Source: Sarcocystis neurona (taxonomy: Eukaryota > Apicomplexa > Conoidasida > Eucoccidiorida > Sarcocystidae). Taken from it: a DNA stretch of 64,000 nucleotides. Numbering within the stretch: the stretch's first letter is position 1; each line of letters opens with the position of its first letter. Positions 19,641 to 33,480 of this stretch are shown in pieces. The DNA lies in contig KL647288.1 in the NCBI GenBank assembly GCA_000727475.1, positions 4,149,604 to 4,213,603 on the forward strand, in the 5' to 3' direction. The notes under the pieces are model-generated. The model made no database searches, was not told the DNA's origin, and saw only the letters and a program-made list of their open reading frames with translations. Position numbers and translations under genes: made by a program.

Positions 19641-22600
19641 GTGCCAACTCAAGTTTTACGCGTAAATATATCCGCGTGAGTAAAGATATACGTATGTCTA
19701 TATTTGTGCATAGTACTCACACTGGGGCAACACGCGGTTCAGTACAAGGATACAGAAGACAGCGCAGCGGGAAACTCTGCCCTTGAGCAGTCATTCATAC
19801 GGAAGGACTGCATATTATGATAGGCTGGTGGACGTCTTTACGCCACGGGTCTTGGTTGTCAACATGCGAAGGAACAGTACGATTTTTATCACGGGTACCG
19901 AAAATTGGCTTCGGTGCGGCTCTAGTGGAAACCATTCTGGAAGTAGAGGCCTAAGCAGCCCTACTTGGCCACAAGAGTTTGTGCAACAGGATACACCGTC
20001 CACTGTAGAGCTGTTGTCTTTACCTATATTATTACGGAGTAGACAACTGAGCGCAGGTCGGTACAAAACGTTTCCAAGGGACTGTGGACTTGACCTGCTG
20101 TCGAACGCGGCAACGCGATTGTAAAATGATTAAAAAGCACATGTCGAACGATTTAAGGGCACGGGACGAAGGTGCAGACTAGCCGATTATCAGTGGTGTA
20201 GCGTGGATCAGAAATAGAAAAAGTAGAGCGACGGCGCACGAGTCAGTCCTAGCAACAATTTTCATCCTTACCACTCACTGGGCTCCCACGTCCATCAGGG
20301 TGGGAGTTCTGACACAACACTGGCGAAAAGCATAGAACCAAATACGTGACTTTGCAGTCGCAGCGACGACAGGTCTATACACAAGCCTTTATTTGCAACT
20401 TGCTAGAATGAATCCGGCTGACGATACATCTACAGCAGCCGTTATAAAGTGATAGCGGCGGATAAAACCCCTCTTAAAGCGAACTGTGTTTGTAAGCGCT
20501 GCTGTGGAGGGCGACGTGCCGCATTTGGAAATTAAACGTAACGAGCTCGTGCAACCAGTAGCGTCGATGCAATTGACACAGAACAAACAGCGATCTGCTG
20601 GTGTTGCCCGTGAGGCGGGGGCACCCACACGATATTCGAATCAGAGCACACGGGCGCGGAAACGTTACAGGTAAAGCGCCTTTGGACGTCTACAATAGAG
20701 CTGAACTGATAGACAATGCTGCGGAACTGAAGCGCTCCCGTCGACATTAGAGTACGGCTGTGCTGGGGGCATCACCGTGGTTATCAGACGCACACAACGG
20801 ACTGAATTAGTAACTCTCCCAACGAGTGTGCAATCTGCGCGATTTGTGTGTTTTCTGTAGAAACTAAGGTAGAGAATTATTCAGGAGCTTGCTAGCTAAA
20901 ATTTTGCAATCAGTGAGTGCCTCACGCTCAGTTTACCGGCGTTCTTCCGGTAAGTGGGAACGATGACATTCTTGTGCATCTCGACGTCGGCAGAAAGTGG
21001 TCCGCCATCTGTGACACGGTGAAACGTGTGCTTTTCTCAAAGGAAGTCGACACAAGGATACAACTGGCTACGCCAGGAGCCTTCTTCTCACTTTTTACCT
21101 CAGGTAGGTCGCGTGATTAGTTCTTGCGAGTAATCGAGAAATGCGTGGACTGGAAAAAAGTAGCCACCGCGACTTACATGGTGACACTATATGAGTAGGG
21201 ATGCGTGACTCGTCTCAACCATACCAAAGTGCTTCCTTGCTCTGTATGAAATTCAGAACTACGGAGTTGAGTATCCACGGCGAGTCCCTGATTGTGTGCA
21301 GTGTTGCTTTAGAGATATTGTGGACCTGTGCACCCTTCCCTCCAAAAACTGCCACCTCACCGAGTGATACCTGTGCGCGCACATACCAACCGTGCTGGCA
21401 CAAACGAGAGCTCGGCGATGCCTCTCTGTTATTATTATCACTGTTGTACTATGGTGTGTCACACAACGACAAAGCAAACAGGCACAGGCAAAAAATACTA
21501 GCATCAAACAAGCAGGACGACTCTTGTACAGTGATTTCCAAGTCAGCCCGGCAACGTGAAGGCCTTTGCGAGTCTATGGTAGTAGCAGCACAGATCCGAA
21601 CCAGCAGCGGCTCCAAAGTCCAACGAATCAGGCACTTGTGCAATACTGTCACTTTCGCTGATTTTGAGCTACCGTATTTGCCAAATTCACACTGCGTGGA
21701 GGCGTGCTCAAAAAAGTACAGTGCGTCAGCCACGTGAACCGATGCTCTACTCATGTTGTGTTAGACACAATATGACGAGTATCATGGGTAATCCTTACAT
21801 CGTGTGTAGGATCGCGTGTCTCGCCATGTGGTGGGACCAATTCCAACATGTTGAGGTGCAACGAGTAGTTCTGCCAAGCGCCGGCGACCGCGTAACGTAC
21901 GCGGTGCACGCCGCAGGTTGCGATGAACCAGTCCCCTACTTCAAACCTCCTGCCACATTTGGGTCGCATCTGCCACCTGTCAAAGCCTATTCTGGCAGCC
22001 CTCTAAGGATCCTACGAACCAACAGATTCACGCAAATGTGTGTCACCCTTGTTAAGGGACGAGTCCCGAGCGACTGCTACGCTAGATTACAAGTGTTGGA
22101 GAGTGAGCACACCCATATGATGTAGGGTAGATGGCGACTCTGCAGCATCAGACACTAACTCGCGTCCCGCTGTTTACGTGCTTTTCGTCACACACTCTCG
22201 AGCGGGCTGAAAGGGAAAATATCACCAGCACGCTCTGGTCTGTAGTGCCTCGAAACCTGCAAGATGCTGCCGACTATTTGGAGACCAGCTGAGTGAGACG
22301 TGTGCCAGGAATTGGCTGCTTTCTTTGAACCAGTTGCAAATCAGTCTCCGCGCTGAGATTTGATGTAATACCGAGTGTGAGACCACTTCACTCTAAAGTG
22401 TGCGAAGTGACTTGCTCCACAGCACACTACGCGTCGCCTAGCGGGCGCGGCGCTTGCATTACTTTACAATACTTTTCGTTATTTGCGAAGTCCGTCACCC
22501 GCAAATGCGGTGAGCGAACGGCACGGCCAAGATGAGGGCGAAACCCATTCAGAAGAATCCTCACTTGGCGGATGCATAACAGGAGGAACGCCACTATTCC

Positions 22601-23609
22601 GGGGAATGCGGGAAGTCCTCAGCCAAAGCATGAACTCTTCTTCTACTGATTGTTTGCACGAGTGAGAAACGCCCCAAACCCAATGCCCACTGCATCAATC
22701 TTTATCACACAGTCATACGGTAAAAGGCCTGTCGCTGATGTAGGGGTGCCCCAGATCCGGCACAGCAGTCTCGTCCCGGTACCTGCGGATGACAAGGCTG
22801 GTTCAACCGTTTTTCAGTGGTCACAAGTTAAAACGTAGGATCTCAAACCCCTCCAGCCCATCGTAAACACGCCCCGGTAATGTGAACGATTGAGACCCTG
22901 CCACCGTTGAGATCCTTTCAATTCATGTATCTTGATCACCACTGTGATTGGCGGTGACATCCGCCAGGCTTGATAGCCTCCTCACGATGCGGATCAGGCA
23001 TGTCCGCTGGAGCACGCGACGAAAATGATGCGTGGTGAAGTCACCAGTACTATCGGGTCTAAAACTCCTCACCACTGCCACCGCCCTGTGAAGCGCCGCT
23101 AACTCGAGGAAGATATTGTGCGAGATACCATAACAGCGACACTCGAAATACAAATCTCCGGGCAGCTGGTTCACGCGGTTGCGATAACTGGCTGATATTG
23201 AATGTCACCCCAAGCCCTTACAAAGCGCTACGCAAAAGATTCTCTAGTAGATCACCTGTAGAGACAACGCCTCGCCTCTAGCTGGTGTGCAGTCATGTCG
23301 AAGTCACACTGCGTCAAGCCACAAAACTGGCATCCCAGGTATTTAAGTTCACCAAAGCGTGCATGCCCAAGTGCAAGTTTAAGAATACTTGGGCGACATT
23401 GGCGACGTTCGTGTTCAACCATAGGAATGCAAAAGCAAGCTTCCAAAAGTGCACCAGCAGGGTATGCGTGCACGACCAAGTTCGAGGATCTACTTTTGTA
23501 CAAACGTGGAGTCCTCCTCTTGAAGGAACTCGTAGTCACCGCCGTCCGCTAGCTTAAAGAACCGTCGATTCAACACACTTCTGGTAGGCACCCTACATCC
23601 GCAGCTTTC
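19641..23609. other. P-segment DNA without a convincing gene
   Basis: Repeat-poor, near-balanced composition. The longest ORFs are 178 codons (21201-21737 plus) and 153 codons (21664-22125 plus), and they are overlapped by similar antisense ORFs. Minus-strand ORFs at 22923-23174 and 23252-23539 are unrecognised; they lie downstream of the pseudokinase gene on its own strand and could be decayed coding sequence. I saw no RNA gene. Confidence 0.4.
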
Positions 23610-23864
23610 CTACACCCTCAATAATATTGCCTGAAAATGATCGCGTCCGGGTGGACACAACAGCACCGTCCTAAAGTAGTTGTAACGAGTCGCCCAGTGC
23701 GTGCTCTTTTCGAGCGTCGCTGCATCCAGTGCCGACAGCCTATCTTTGCATTCAAGAGGCAGATCTCCGAAGACTTTCCTTTTCAAAGCAAGGAAGAAGA
23801 GTGAGCAGGTGCTGGGTGAAGTGCTTCCGCGTATCAAATTGTCGAAGAGGAACCCACACGTCAC
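23610..23864 (-). other. ORF in frame with the pseudokinase gene, after its stop
   Basis: Following the TGA at 23886-23888, the same frame stays open for about 92 codons. The segment has non-repetitive, protein-like composition (for example KRKVFGDLPLECKDRLSALD). It could be chance, a 3' extension of a gene broken by one stop, or part of a decayed neighbour. I could not align it with the kinase ORF. Confidence 0.2.
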
Positions 23865-23885
23865 GTCTACCCCACGCTTTGCATT

Positions 23886-25319
23886 TCATCTTCTCTTGCG
23901 TGACTGGTCTTCCAGCGCATTCTGGAGTTGAACGCGAAGGTTCGTATATGATGCGGAAAATAGAACGTCGCCTATGTCCGCAGCCTCTGTGAATACGTCA
24001 TCAATGATCTGTACCACCTCATCAGGTATATAGGAGCAATGCGGGTGCGTCGCCGCTCTCATAGCCTGCTCTCGCGTTGGCATCGACATCATAGCCGCTA
24101 CCGATTTCGCTGTGGACGGACACCATATGTAGAGCAGAATTCTGGCCGCATCCTTCGCATTCGTCCTGCGGTCATACTCTCGCCACACTTCGCGGCTGTC
24201 GTACGCATCAGATGCAGATTGAGGCGGCGACACTTCTCTTCGCGGTACAGGGTGCGGCTGGAGGAAGAGAACACCAGACTTGTCAACACGAATCCGAGTT
24301 ATGTCGAACCGGCCTAGAACCACGTGGCAAAGCGTGATACGCCCTACAAGCAGCAAGAGTTGGAGCGTCAGGTTGAGTCTGGCTATCGCCGCTACTTCCC
24401 CGTTTATAGGGGAAGTCTTGCCCCACAAGTCGATCGTGTCCGCGAGTTTCTTCAAAATGGCCATAGTTGGCCTGTACAGAACAATAAAATTCAGGGCTGA
24501 GCCGCCTGGAAAGGACAGGCGAGTTTGCCCATTGGGATGAATCAGAAAGTCGTCGAAGGTTAGCACACGGTATTTACGTTCAACAGCTTCCAAAGAGTCT
24601 TCGTTGAAGATTGTCGGTAGAGTCATAATATTTTTTATCTTTTCAGGAGCTTGCATCGCTAGCAAGTTATTTAGCGATTTTCCACGGCCCAGTGGCCACA
24701 TACGGAAGTGATAGCGTCGCCCGTTGGGGCCAACAAGAACCCAGAAGGGTTTTTCTTCAATCAGCGTATACTGGCAGGCAGATCCTTCAGCCGCAGACAT
24801 CAAGGCCACCGGCTGGCCGTGAGGAAATATAGCACGGTATTGTACGGACTCTGCCGTCGCAAGGCTCCATGCCTCCGTGCTGGCATACTGTTCCACTTCG
24901 AGCAAGGCCAATGAAAGGTGTCGGGTTACCGCGTACAAACCACTGCGAATCGTCTCCACGTACGGCCGTGTCGACTGCGCGTGCATTGAGGCAAAGTTGT
25001 GGCGCAGCGACGATAGACGCTTGTACAATTGCCTAATCTCAGGGCTTTCATTTGACGAATGCGCATTCCCACGCCTTGCCGTAGCACGACAACGCCGACA
25101 GAAGTCTTCGAAGTAGCCGCTTCCTTTTACTTCAGAATATGGGTTGCCAGTACAACACGCGGAAAGACGGAGTCGAATTCTACCAAGCCAGCTGCCTCCA
25201 GTCATCAGTGGACACTGCACGCAGCATGCTAGGAGCATACAAACGTATCCCCATTTTATCAGCGAAAGACGCAGAGTGGGTGTCAGAAAAGTGCACGCGC
25301 TGACTGAAGACATCACCAT
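23886..25319 (-). CDS. Putative secreted rhoptry-kinase-family (ROPK) pseudokinase, single exon, 477 aa
   Basis: Rhoptry kinases are secreted coccidian kinases and pseudokinases delivered into host cells. Residues about 17-40 form a hydrophobic signal or anchor segment (IKWGYVCMLLACCVQC). The C-lobe pattern is visible. LNLTLQLLLLVGRITLCHVV resembles the helix before the catalytic loop, followed by LGRFDITRIRVDKSGVLFL where active members have HGDxxxxNxLVD. A DAARILLYIWC segment (390-400) matches the family's helix F (ALGL.YxIWC), and a PDEVVQIIDDVF helix follows. In this alignment the catalytic Asp is Arg337, the loop Asn is replaced, and no DFG follows FLQP, so catalysis is unlikely. Single-exon ROPKs are common. 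The assignment rests on motif order recalled from the family; a diverged pseudogene is the alternative. Confidence 0.65.
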   Translation of the reverse strand: MVMSSVSACTFLTPTLRLSLIKWGYVCMLLACCVQCPLMTGGSWLGRIRLRLSACCTGNPYSEVKGSGYFEDFCRRCRATARRGNAHSSNESPEIRQLYKRLSSLRHNFASMHAQSTRPYVETIRSGLYAVTRHLSLALLEVEQYASTEAWSLATAESVQYRAIFPHGQPVALMSAAEGSACQYTLIEEKPFWVLVGPNGRRYHFRMWPLGRGKSLNNLLAMQAPEKIKNIMTLPTIFNEDSLEAVERKYRVLTFDDFLIHPNGQTRLSFPGGSALNFIVLYRPTMAILKKLADTIDLWGKTSPINGEVAAIARLNLTLQLLLLVGRITLCHVVLGRFDITRIRVDKSGVLFLQPHPVPRREVSPPQSASDAYDSREVWREYDRRTNAKDAARILLYIWCPSTAKSVAAMMSMPTREQAMRAATHPHCSYIPDEVVQIIDDVFTEAADIGDVLFSASYTNLRVQLQNALEDQSRKRR

Positions 25320-28300
25320 CGCATTTGCGCACCGAAATGTCGACGAAGGACATTACCGCGGAGGTTGCCTATGCCACCGTTAGAAGGTCGCAGAGATCAT
25401 ATGGATCAGAAAAACCACGTGCGGAACTGTTGAAGGACTTGATGGTCAGAAGGTGACGTGGACAACAGGAGCATTTATGCGACGGTCCGAGGAGATGAAG
25501 TGCCCGACACAGACTCTCTGGTATCAGCTTCTCACCAGCAGGAGACTGGAACATGAGAAAGTCGTCTCTCAACCACCCGTCCTCTCAACAGCAACGCCTC
25601 ACAGCCCTGCTCAGCCTCCTCTGTCGTCCCACTCGACTCACTGATATTGACCACAAAATCCTAACTGGCCACGGACCCTCTGAAGCGGGTGGTGTACCTT
25701 CGCGTGCAGCGAGTGGCTGTGGCGTCTCAGTACCTGTGCAAGGAGCGACGCACAACGGTCCCGTAAAAGGTGTGAAGGACGGAGTGGTGGGTGGGGAGCA
25801 GGGCAGTCGCCGTACGAACCCCACAGGAATGTGATTAGTCAGCTGCGTGGGATGCAGAAGGTGTGTTGCATTTATTCTTAATCACCCAACGATTTCACAT
25901 GCCATGAAATGGCCTTTATGAGTAAATAAATTCGAGGTACTGTCGAGACAGGTAGGTGAGATCTGCTGTTTCAGCTGGGTGGTAGGGTTCATGCAATTAC
26001 ACGAATCGCGACGTGCCGCGCGGGAATAAAGGGTCGAGCGCCATTTTCTATCGGGTTATTGAGACGACCCCACCAATACAAATGGAGCAGGGGTTGTTTT
26101 TCTGTCAACTGGTCACCACAACTATCACCAGGTCCAGCGCTTCTTGGTACTACTAGTCTGGTTAGTAGTAGTGTGTTGCAACGACAGTCGGTGACAAAGG
26201 TGATCTCAGGTAACACTACGTGCCTGACTGCACGTTTTGTCGCGTCACACGTGTGCTGCTTTCACCGTTTCAGTGCAGAAATCGGGCCCCCTGTGGACAC
26301 CAAGGAGGACAGGGCAAGAGAAAAGCGCACAACTAACATGTGTTTCCGACACAATGGGACCGTGTCCTTGATTCTCAGAGGTTTCCGTACCTGGCGGAGG
26401 ACGCATCCACAACTTGCAGGACAACGAGTTCTGGTGTGACACGCATCCAGCCGCACTGGAAGCATACACGGCTGCCACACGTGTCTTAGCGTGTCACAAT
26501 TCTTGGCCACATTAAGCGCTTCTATGGCGAACATTGGTGCCACATCACCTGACAAGTAAAGTCATCAGTGGCGCCGTGCGAGGTTTATGTTACCTTTTCT
26601 TCCAATCACATGCAGTACCTTAAACGTGTCCATCGCGCTTCAAAATACAGATTGCTTGCGGCAACACCAGACTTACCTCAAGGCACGTTGCCCAGAATCT
26701 TCTAGCGGCTTGCAGAAAGTCAGGGTTCGTAGAATGGAGAGACCTATGAATAAGAAAATGTGGCATCTGAAGACGCTATTCGCCCGAGCAAAAGACTTGA
26801 CACACTTGGCGCGACACCGAGAGCTGCCCTGCCTCTGCAGCCTTTGCGTTGCAAATTTGCCGCTGTGAATCAAGGTATACGTTACGGCCCTGAAGCGCGT
26901 TCGAGCGTCAGCCTTTCCACTTGCGTCTTTATCGCATTCAGCCCCACTACACAGAGCCCCCGCCGCGAGAGTGCAGTCCTTACTTCATAGGTGTTTCTCA
27001 TAACACTGGTCGCTACACGCGCAGGTTCGGAACGATGACAAATTGTCAAACACAGCGCAAATCAACACGTACGATTCAAGCGGAGAAGTCCCGTTGGTAG
27101 ACTCTATCCGAATTCACGCATCAGTAAAAGTAGATCGTACTCCTTAGGATATTCCCTGTTACGAGAATACCGAACGACTTCCTGGCAATCACTCCGTCCT
27201 GAGGATTGTGTCCTTTTCACTGAGTGCTGGCTGGTCTCATCCGAACACACTCACCAATGCGACTAGCTCGTACGACGCATCATTCTATTCGTTTGGGGCA
27301 TTTTCAGTATGCGTTTAAGTCCGCACGTCTCGAGTAGTGTACTACTCACGTAGTCCAAAAATGCATCCACACAGTCCTGCGTTTTACCTTACAAAGGAGA
27401 CCGGCAAATAATAGAATTACAACTCAGGTGCTGCGTAATTTCCTTGTGAGGCTGCACACGCGCGTCCGTGAACTGTCTATACAACTGTGGCACGTACGCC
27501 TTCGCACCTAAATCGGCCCATTTACGCTAGCCACAAAGACTGCTCTGGCGATTCGGAAAGCTTTAAGTGGCCGTCCATTTGCAGGACACAGGGTTTGTGC
27601 ATCGCTTCTTGACCGTGGCAGGATTATGGACTGCGTTGTGGGGGTGGGGCAAAAATTCCACTACAGTTCTTTTGTCGTGCGGGAAGCTGTCTATACAGTT
27701 GCAGGTACACCGAGGTTGCGGCACGAACGACGCAGACACAACGGAGGGCACTACGTTCACTGTCAAAGCCTGCACTCCTCTTCACGCCTTCTACATTTGC
27801 GCATCAGCAACCCAGCAGGCGAATTGCAGGCGCCGTTGCTTGGAAGATAGGAGATCAGTGACACAACCATCAAGCTAGTGGAATGCCTGACATAAGGAAA
27901 CGCAACAAAACAGCAGCAAGATCACGAGACACATCATCAGCACACCGTGGCATGCGAAACTGTTGACGTGGCAGCAACAACACCACACGAGCCACAGGCT
28001 TCTACACACATGGAGTGAAATTATCAGGGAAGAGAAAGTAGTAGCAGACCTACCCCAATGTTCGGTCGCGACACAGATACACAGTCGGCACCGTTCCCTA
28101 TATGGGAAAAGTGGACGTGAATTATATGTATTCTGACTCGAATTGAGCGCTAATTAGCTGTACCGGTACTGTCATGCTCCTCACTATCTTCGGAGGATAA
28201 TGTGTTGAATGTTTTGCGTACAGTGCTAGCTTAAGGCGGACGCTGCCACGACCTGAAATAGTAAAAATAGCATGCAGAGTCTCTACGGCACAGTCTACCG

Positions 28301-31300
28301 GCTAGAACACTGAGCAGTGCGCCATCGAGACTGCGCTAAAAGGAATTCCAAACACGGTAAGTGTCTCGAAAAAGTGTTGCCATCCTACTGCTGGTTGTGG
28401 GCCACCCATGGCACTGCTGTCTTCTACAGGGCGAAGTCGCTGTTCGGTACCTTTTTGCCTCCGTCGGCCATTTTACTTTCCCCTACCCCTGACAGGTACA
28501 CTCGTGCGTATTCACCACGAAAATGCATGTACTCAGTTGTACCGTACTCTCTTTAATCTTCTCGTTCTGCATGTCGACTTCTCCTGCAGTCATGCGTCCA
28601 TTTCCGTGGTTGCAACAGGCGTGCCTGTACCTCTGTATATTCACCACATATAGACCGTTGTTCACATAGGTGGGAAGCATCCTGCTTTCGCAGTAAGAAA
28701 ATACTTACACGTCTTACTAAGTGAACAGCGGCGACTGCCTCTTTCGACTCAAGCACTAGGACACGACACGCCTGCATACACTTGCCGATTTGCGTGCAGC
28801 AAACACACATCCAAATATACGTGAAGGAATGTAAGTAAGCGTCCTCATGCATGTGCACGCAAGTCTACACAAAGAAATATCGGCACAGATACACACGTAG
28901 GATACGCATAACAAGGTGCAGACAAATGTATCTGGACAAAAAGGCTGAGCACGACACACTTCTTAACCTCCACCACCCACAATTGACCGCATCCTGCACC
29001 ATGAACACGTGAGCAGCCACACGCGGTCTTGCAAGAGGACAGGAGGTTTGTTCAGCGTCGCACTTAGATTACGTCAAGAAGCACCAAGCGCTACGCTGGC
29101 CCCTCAGTGTAAAATCGAGCGAACACGTAAGACGTATATATGGCGTTGTAAATGTCTTCGTGCGGAAGTCCGCAAAATACATATACTCAATTACTATGCA
29201 TGCAATAAGGACGACTTCTCTCGAACCGCCTGAGACGGTACACAGTTATACAAAAGCCTACACACAGTCACCAGACAGACACACACGCGTATACACACAC
29301 AGGTACATACGTAGGCGCACTCCTGCGTTGTCCAACACATATAAAAGCCCACGTCGCTTGTTCATAGTTACGATGGACCGTCCCGATTCACAAGCTCGCG
29401 ATACACTTTCGTTTTCGCAGATGAGGTACAGTAAGATCCACCCACCCGCCTGGACCTTCCCCATTCCGTTTTCTCTTTGTTACAAGACGACTCAAAATGT
29501 TCTAGAGCCATCCTTTTTGCGCATTGTGCTGTGTAGCGGGACTCGCTTGGTAACAAGTGCTGTGTACTAAGGTGGACTTGTACCCGATGAGAAGCTCTAA
29601 TGTCACGAAGTGTCCACCTCTTCATAAGCGTGCCCACTGTCCTGGGAGAGTAACGTCTAACGGTACTTCAATTTTCATAGCGCTGTCCAAATATTTCAGT
29701 CACTTCCGACAGCAACGGATCTCTCACCCCTCAGTAGCTGGTCATCCATGCAGCCACTCTGACTTCTAATACTCGAATATGTCTATGCTCGTACTGACAA
29801 TTTTTCTCATTTTGACAAACCTCACTCGCCGTCGCTCAGTGTCCGGACCTCACCTTCATTTTTAAGGTCTGTGACCCTCCGAACCACAGTCTTCTGTAAA
29901 TCAAAACAGGTGTATTCACCCCGCTCCTTTTGAAATTTTGGCCTTCCAAACCGTGTGTCTTCCCAAATTCGTGAACGAGGGATCGTCTGCTAGTCGACAA
30001 CTTACGCTCTCTGTCTAATCTTTTCAACCCTCCACAGTCTTCAATTTCACCGGTCTCAACGCCGTCAACCGTGTAGTGGCGTAGTGTGGGGAACCTCCTG
30101 GGTAATCTCGAATTTTATCCTTGAAATTTTTTCACTACAGGAATTCTAAAGCTTTAGTGTGCTCCTTTCTTGGTATAACTTTACTGCATCTAGTCCAGGA
30201 CGCTCAAAATCGTATTAGGCTTCGCTTTGTGACCCCGTAAGGCAGCCCTGTGACTAACGCACAGATCTACCTCTCAGCATCCAAGTAGTACTCCTTATCT
30301 TCCCCTTTCTGTCCCTCTGAGGTATTTGCCAGTCCATAACACTGCATTGTACTCTCTCCACACTGCACAGTGCTGTTTGTTGGATTCTGATCATTATACG
30401 TCTGTTTTCAACAATACAACAGTACTTCAGTACAATGTTGTGACCTCAGTTCCAAGTTCAGCCCCTACGTCCATTCTGAAGCGAATAACGTGGATATTTT
30501 CCTCAGTATTCTTTGTTCTGGATCATCTCAAGACTCCTTCTCGATCACCTTCCACTTTAGTCTAATTTGCACTGCATCTAGCCTCGTGAGAGGCCTGATT
30601 TGCCAGCTGCTACCGTTGAGATCAGCACTTCAGCTCAGTTCGTTAACAGCGTCTGGCACGGAAGACGTCGACACAGGCTTCAAGACACGTCAATGCGAAC
30701 CACCGACACCACCTCAGTCAAACATATTTGCTCCGAATCTCGTGTTAACAATCCAGAGCGTGAATACTGCGATAACGAGAGCTACGATAACATGGGACGC
30801 GTGCAGGGGAATGCCCAAGCACGTGCCTCTGCTGCCTGGTACGTAAGCGTATTCGATTTGAGTGAACCCCACGCGTTCTCGCATGATCAGTACATCACCT
30901 CGATTGCCATTGTCTTCATTTCCTTCTTCTGTATTTTTGCGGCGCACTTGTGAGGACCTTCCGCGTGTTTCGTGTCCTTTGGAGGGCCGACGCTCCATCT
31001 TGTATGAGGAACAATCGTTCATAGCTATGTGGCACCGAAGCCGCAACCGACACTCAAACTGTACGGCAATTCTACAAGCCCGTGAAACTCACGATGATAC
31101 TCTTATCTCTAAAACGGAATCAACGCAGTTGGAAAGTTGAAGACTTAGAAGCACTTCACTTTTTCAGTGACACCTGCGTTCTACACCGTGATGCAACGGA
31201 AAACAACTGCAGGAGCGACGGTGCAACAAGAAGACGTTCACCAAAATTTTCGAGTCGATGACAAGCTTCTTCATAGAAGATGCGTATGGGACTTTCTAAA

Positions 31301-33448
31301 AACGGTATTGTAGTCAAACTTGAAAGAGACGTCACTTCCGTATTGCTCTGCAGATGACTATCTTCGGCAAAGCCTTCAGGTGGTCTCGCAGGCATCTCTG
31401 TGCCTGCATGCATACAGGGTGTGAATTGTATCGTCAAAACGAGGAACAACAATTCACTTAACCTGTGCGTGAGAACTGCAGCGTGTCTGAGAGGAGCTCC
31501 TCCCTATCCTGTGTTCAGGATACATGAATGTCTAAATTCTCAGTTTTACAAAAACCTCGCTATGATTATATGCAGGGCGGTCGGTGTGTACCCACAAAAC
31601 ATGTCTGAATTTTCAGACCGGTGTAGATTCACAGCCGGTGCTGTTTAGTTGACCAACGGAGCTCTGCACAGGTAGCAGAGGGGAGCACTTGATATTTTTG
31701 TACAAGGGCATTTGGGTGGATGTCCCTGCTGAAACGCTTTATCGGTATCAGCGGGAGATTTACGTGAGGACTGTCACGACGAAGGCACGCAACACAAAAT
31801 GTGAAACTTGTACGCGCTGCCGCTCTCATGTGTGGTTGTACTCCTTCCTTTGGACAGGTTTTGAGTTCAAGGCACGCATTTATGAATCACGGACTCACCC
31901 AAGCTTAGCCCAAGCTTAGCCCTACGAGCGCACAGAAACGTGGCTTAAATGACGCTGTTTAAATAAAAGGAAAAATGGAGAGGCATTCGTGATCACATTT
32001 CCGAAAGAGCCTTACACCAGAAAACCTCCAGAAGAGTTTGGTGAAGACAGTACATCAACTTTCTAGCTGACGTGGATAAATGAAAATAAAGTGGCTAGCG
32101 CGGAAAAGTGAAGAAGGCTGGACAGTTCACTCCGAGGGGGAAAACAGCAGGGACCTCGGGCAACGAGGTAAGAAGAAAGAAACGTAGAGACACGATCGAC
32201 TTTCGATGAGCATGTTTTGTCTAATGCGTCGACAGGTGGAGGAACGAAAGTTCGAGTCGTTCTCCCCTGAACAGGGGATTAGAAGTCGAAGCGCGACACA
32301 GATTAATTCGCGAAACACGTTTTCACTACAAAGGGGGAGATTTTGTGTGAACACGACTCTCTAAAACACCGCACACAGAAGTAATAAGGGAAGAGTAGCA
32401 ACCAGCTACTTGCCATCCAATGGGAAGGGCGGAAGGAACACTTTATACTGGAAAAAAAGAAGCTGGACGCTGAAGGAACGAGGGAGCCGGACTCTTCCCG
32501 CACGAAAAACGACGGTCTCCGCAGGTTCCCGAACCAATAAAGTTAAACGAAGCTTACCAGAGCTCTGGCGGCAACCCCGATGTGAAGCTCTGCCGTAAAA
32601 ATCTGATACCTGCGGCAAAAGTCTCAAAACCGTACCTCTTCTACCGGACGCACGAATGAAACTGAAGAAAACTACGGGCACTGAAGTGGAGGCGAGTGTG
32701 CGCGGGTGACCCACGGAGAAGGGCGCAGTGACAGCTACGTGGTACATTGAGAAGTGTGACCGCGCATGCGCTTCGGCACAACTGAAAGACACATCTTTCC
32801 GGGTCCAGTTTTAGCTGCTGCAGAAGAGGTCGCATCACCTGTATTCCTGAAAGGGTTCCGTGTGTGCACACAATTTGGAATAGCGACAGAGGACTTTTCC
32901 AGGAGATAGGCGGTATGTGTATGTATATGGGGACACGTTTCAACAGGAATCCCAGCTGGTACGGCGAAGAGACTGCGGAAAAATGGGCGCGTCAAAAATC
33001 CACCAACACTGCACAGATCGTAGTTATTTTGTATAAAAATACGTAAAAGTCCCCACCCGGAGGATAGTCCCCCTAGTGCTTCGCATACACAAGCGCGATT
33101 GTGTGTATACAACCACCAGTGCAGCAACAGGCGAAGGTACACAGTGTACCCGTCCTGTCCGTGTTCACCGGCGTTCCAGATGACCAGAGGACAATATATA
33201 AGACATAACCAGGCGGTGAACCTGGCAAATGTACGTAGATATCAGTGTGTAGGTACGTACGTGTACGGAGTTTAAATTGTACCACTTAGGGAAAATCACT
33301 CCCTAAGCGGCGCTCATCGTGGGGGCCACACTTGATGCAGAAAGGCTGCAACTTCGCAGAGCATGCATGAACTGTGAGAAGTCTAGGGATGTTGACGCTT
33401 CAAGATGTCGGAGCCGTCTAGCCCTGAGTCTAAATGTACACTCGACGA

Positions 33449-33480
33449 TATATATATATATATACTATATATATATACGT
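33449..33480. repeat. (AT)n near-palindrome
   Basis: Two runs of alternating TA separated by CTA, flanked by CG and CG. It is a potential hairpin in otherwise repeat-poor DNA. Confidence 0.75.

Noticed and set aside
21201..22125. Plus-strand ORFs of 178 and 153 codons in the P segment
   Set aside because: Overlapping antisense ORFs of similar size, no signal peptide or domain, and no splice support. Treated as chance or decayed sequence.
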